Of a DNA stretch of 14,172 nt, positions 12,996 through 14,172 are shown piece after piece. The translations under genes were made by a program, and so were the position numbers. The notes below the pieces were generated by a model. The model was not told the DNA's origin. It made no database searches and was given only the letters and a program-made list of their open reading frames with translations. The DNA comes from a bacterium (GTDB taxonomy: Bacteria > Planctomycetota > B15-G4 > JADJEK01). Numbering within the stretch: the stretch's first letter is position 1; each line of letters opens with the position of its first letter. Where the stretch lies: contig JAUIEL010000090.1 in the NCBI GenBank assembly GCA_030428825.1, positions 1-14,172 of the forward strand, written 5' to 3'.

Positions 12996-14172
12996 ATGAT
13001 CCGTCCGTCGCGACTCCTCCCGCTCTCCGTCCTCCTCCTCGCCGCCGCGCCGGGCGTCGCCCACGGCGGGAAGTTCGCCGTGAACACGCTGGACGACACG
13101 GTCGACGCGAACCCCGGCGACGGGGTCGGCGCGGACGCGAACGGCGCCTGCTCGCTGCGCGCCGCGATCATGGAGGCGAACGCGTCCCCGGGCGGGGACA
13201 AGATCGTGCTCCCCGCGGGATACACCTTCCTCCTGACGCTCCCCGGCGCGAGCGAGGACGGCGGCGCGACCGGCGACCTCGACGTCGACTCGAAGATCAA
13301 GATCCTCGGGAACGGCTGCACCCTCGTCGCCGCGCCGGGCGACCGCGTCCTCGACGTCTCCGAGTCGGGCGATCTGCGGCTCGACGACGTGACGATCCGG
13401 GACGGCCAGGCCCCGGACGGGGAGAACGGCGGGAACGTCCGCAACCGGGGGACGCTGCGTCTGACCCACTCCACGGTGGAGGGGGGCGAGGCGCTCGGCG
13501 TCGCCGGATCGGGCGGCAATATCTTCAACTCGGGCGACCTCGAGGTCGTCGACTGCACCCTCGCGGGCGGCCAGGCCCTCCGCGCCGGCGGAGCGGTCGA
13601 GGCGGACGGCGGCGAGACGACCCTCGAGCGGACGCTGGTGGTCCAGAACTCCGCCGGCCCGACGCCGGGGAACGGCGGCGGCCTCCACGTCACGGGCGAC
13701 GGGGACGCCGTGATCTCGAAGTGCGAGTTCGACTCGAACACCGCCGCCCGGGAGGGGGGCGGCGCGTGGAACTCGATCGGGACGATGAAGGTGGTCGGTT
13801 CGACGTTCGCCAACAACGTCGCGAACGGCGACGCGGCGGACGACGGCGGCGGCGGCCTGTTCAACGACGGCGGCGTCCTGGACGTGAAGAGCTCGGACCT
13901 GCTGTGGAACCTCGCGCCCGGCACGTCCGGATCGGGCGGCGGCCTGTTCAGCATCGGCGGGACGGTGACCGTCACGAAGGGGGAGATCACGCGGAACGAG
14001 GCGGCGCGGGCCGGCGGCGGCGTCGAGATCGTCGACGGCACGCTCGAGATCGTGAAGACGACGATCCACGAGAACACGGCGTCGGCGAACCCCGGCAACG
14101 GCGGCGGGCTGCACGTGACCGGGACGTCGACGCAGGTCACGCTCACGGGCGCGACCGTCTCGAACAACGTCG
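12996..14172 (+). CDS. Secreted CSLREA-domain right-handed beta-helix protein (3' end outside window)
   Basis: The first 392 residues of an exported protein. The signal peptide is MIRPSRLLPLSVLLLAAAPG with cleavage near AHG-GKF. The CSLREA N-terminal domain follows (FAVNTLDDTVDANPGDG, then CSLRAAIMEANA with Ala for the usual Glu). From about residue 95 onward come parallel beta-helix coils of about 23-28 residues, each with a GGG-(L/A/V) turn and a strand ending in N-x-A. GNGGGLHVTG occurs twice 142 residues apart within a longer similar stretch, so the repeats were partly made by duplication. Members are surface or extracellular proteins of the polymorphic outer-membrane and choice-of-anchor Q type; the substrate is unknown. 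ATG 12996 has GGAG six bases upstream; ATG 12984 has none. The stop is not in the window. Confidence 0.88.
   Translation, partial: MIRPSRLLPLSVLLLAAAPGVAHGGKFAVNTLDDTVDANPGDGVGADANGACSLRAAIMEANASPGGDKIVLPAGYTFLLTLPGASEDGGATGDLDVDSKIKILGNGCTLVAAPGDRVLDVSESGDLRLDDVTIRDGQAPDGENGGNVRNRGTLRLTHSTVEGGEALGVAGSGGNIFNSGDLEVVDCTLAGGQALRAGGAVEADGGETTLERTLVVQNSAGPTPGNGGGLHVTGDGDAVISKCEFDSNTAAREGGGAWNSIGTMKVVGSTFANNVANGDAADDGGGGLFNDGGVLDVKSSDLLWNLAPGTSGSGGGLFSIGGTVTVTKGEITRNEAARAGGGVEIVDGTLEIVKTTIHENTASANPGNGGGLHVTGTSTQVTLTGATVSNNV

Noticed and set aside
10658..14167. A 1169-codon - strand frame reaching across the propeller and beta-helix genes
   Set aside because: Only its last 166 codons (the ClbS-like gene) look like protein; the rest is antisense to well-supported genes.

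Overview
The window is very G+C-rich (by eye over 70 %), about 14.2 kb, densely coding and free of recognisable mobile elements, tRNAs, rRNAs or CRISPR arrays. It looks chromosomal. Three features point to Planctomycetota: an ECF sigma factor of the TIGR02999 type translationally coupled to a membrane Ser/Thr kinase with a large TPR region, a CSLREA-type secreted beta-helix protein, and a secreted protein with a C-terminal module of the type ending in ASNG-SATTP. This placement is an inference; no marker gene is present.

Region A (1-4446, + strand) is a signalling operon. It holds the C-terminal end of a KaiC-type clock ATPase with the Ser-Thr phosphorylation pair intact, then a hybrid histidine kinase (REC-PAS-HisKA-HATPase-REC), then a protein with a degenerate receiver, a PAS, an intact GGDEF with I-site and a catalytically dead EAL-like domain. 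The likely logic is KaiC state to phosphorelay to cyclic-di-GMP. The kinase and cyclase carry sister PAS domains. A G-quadruplex motif and hairpins lie in the convergent gap that follows.

Region B (4695-5591, - strand) encodes a secreted two-domain protein. Between it and the next operon lies a 537-base non-coding stretch holding a 20-bp near-palindrome and a good sigma-70-like promoter.

Region C (6129-10048, + strand) is the ECF sigma factor and Ser/Thr kinase pair, joined by a GTGA stop-start overlap.

Region D (10072-11400, - strand) is a three-gene operon: a small membrane protein, a ClbS/DfsB-like (DinB-like fold) protein starting at TTG inside a TTGA overlap, and a second membrane protein of unknown function. 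It diverges from region E (11531-14172, + strand): a 73-residue membrane protein, a lipoprotein predicted to be a seven-bladed propeller, and the start of a secreted CSLREA/beta-helix protein that runs off the window. The divergent gap carries a perfect 11-bp-arm palindrome and leaderless-type -10 boxes facing both ways. A hairpin sequesters the ribosome binding site of the beta-helix gene.

The most novel-looking item is the KaiC, hybrid kinase and degenerate GGDEF-EAL operon. The regulatory palindromes and the RBS-sequestering hairpin come next.
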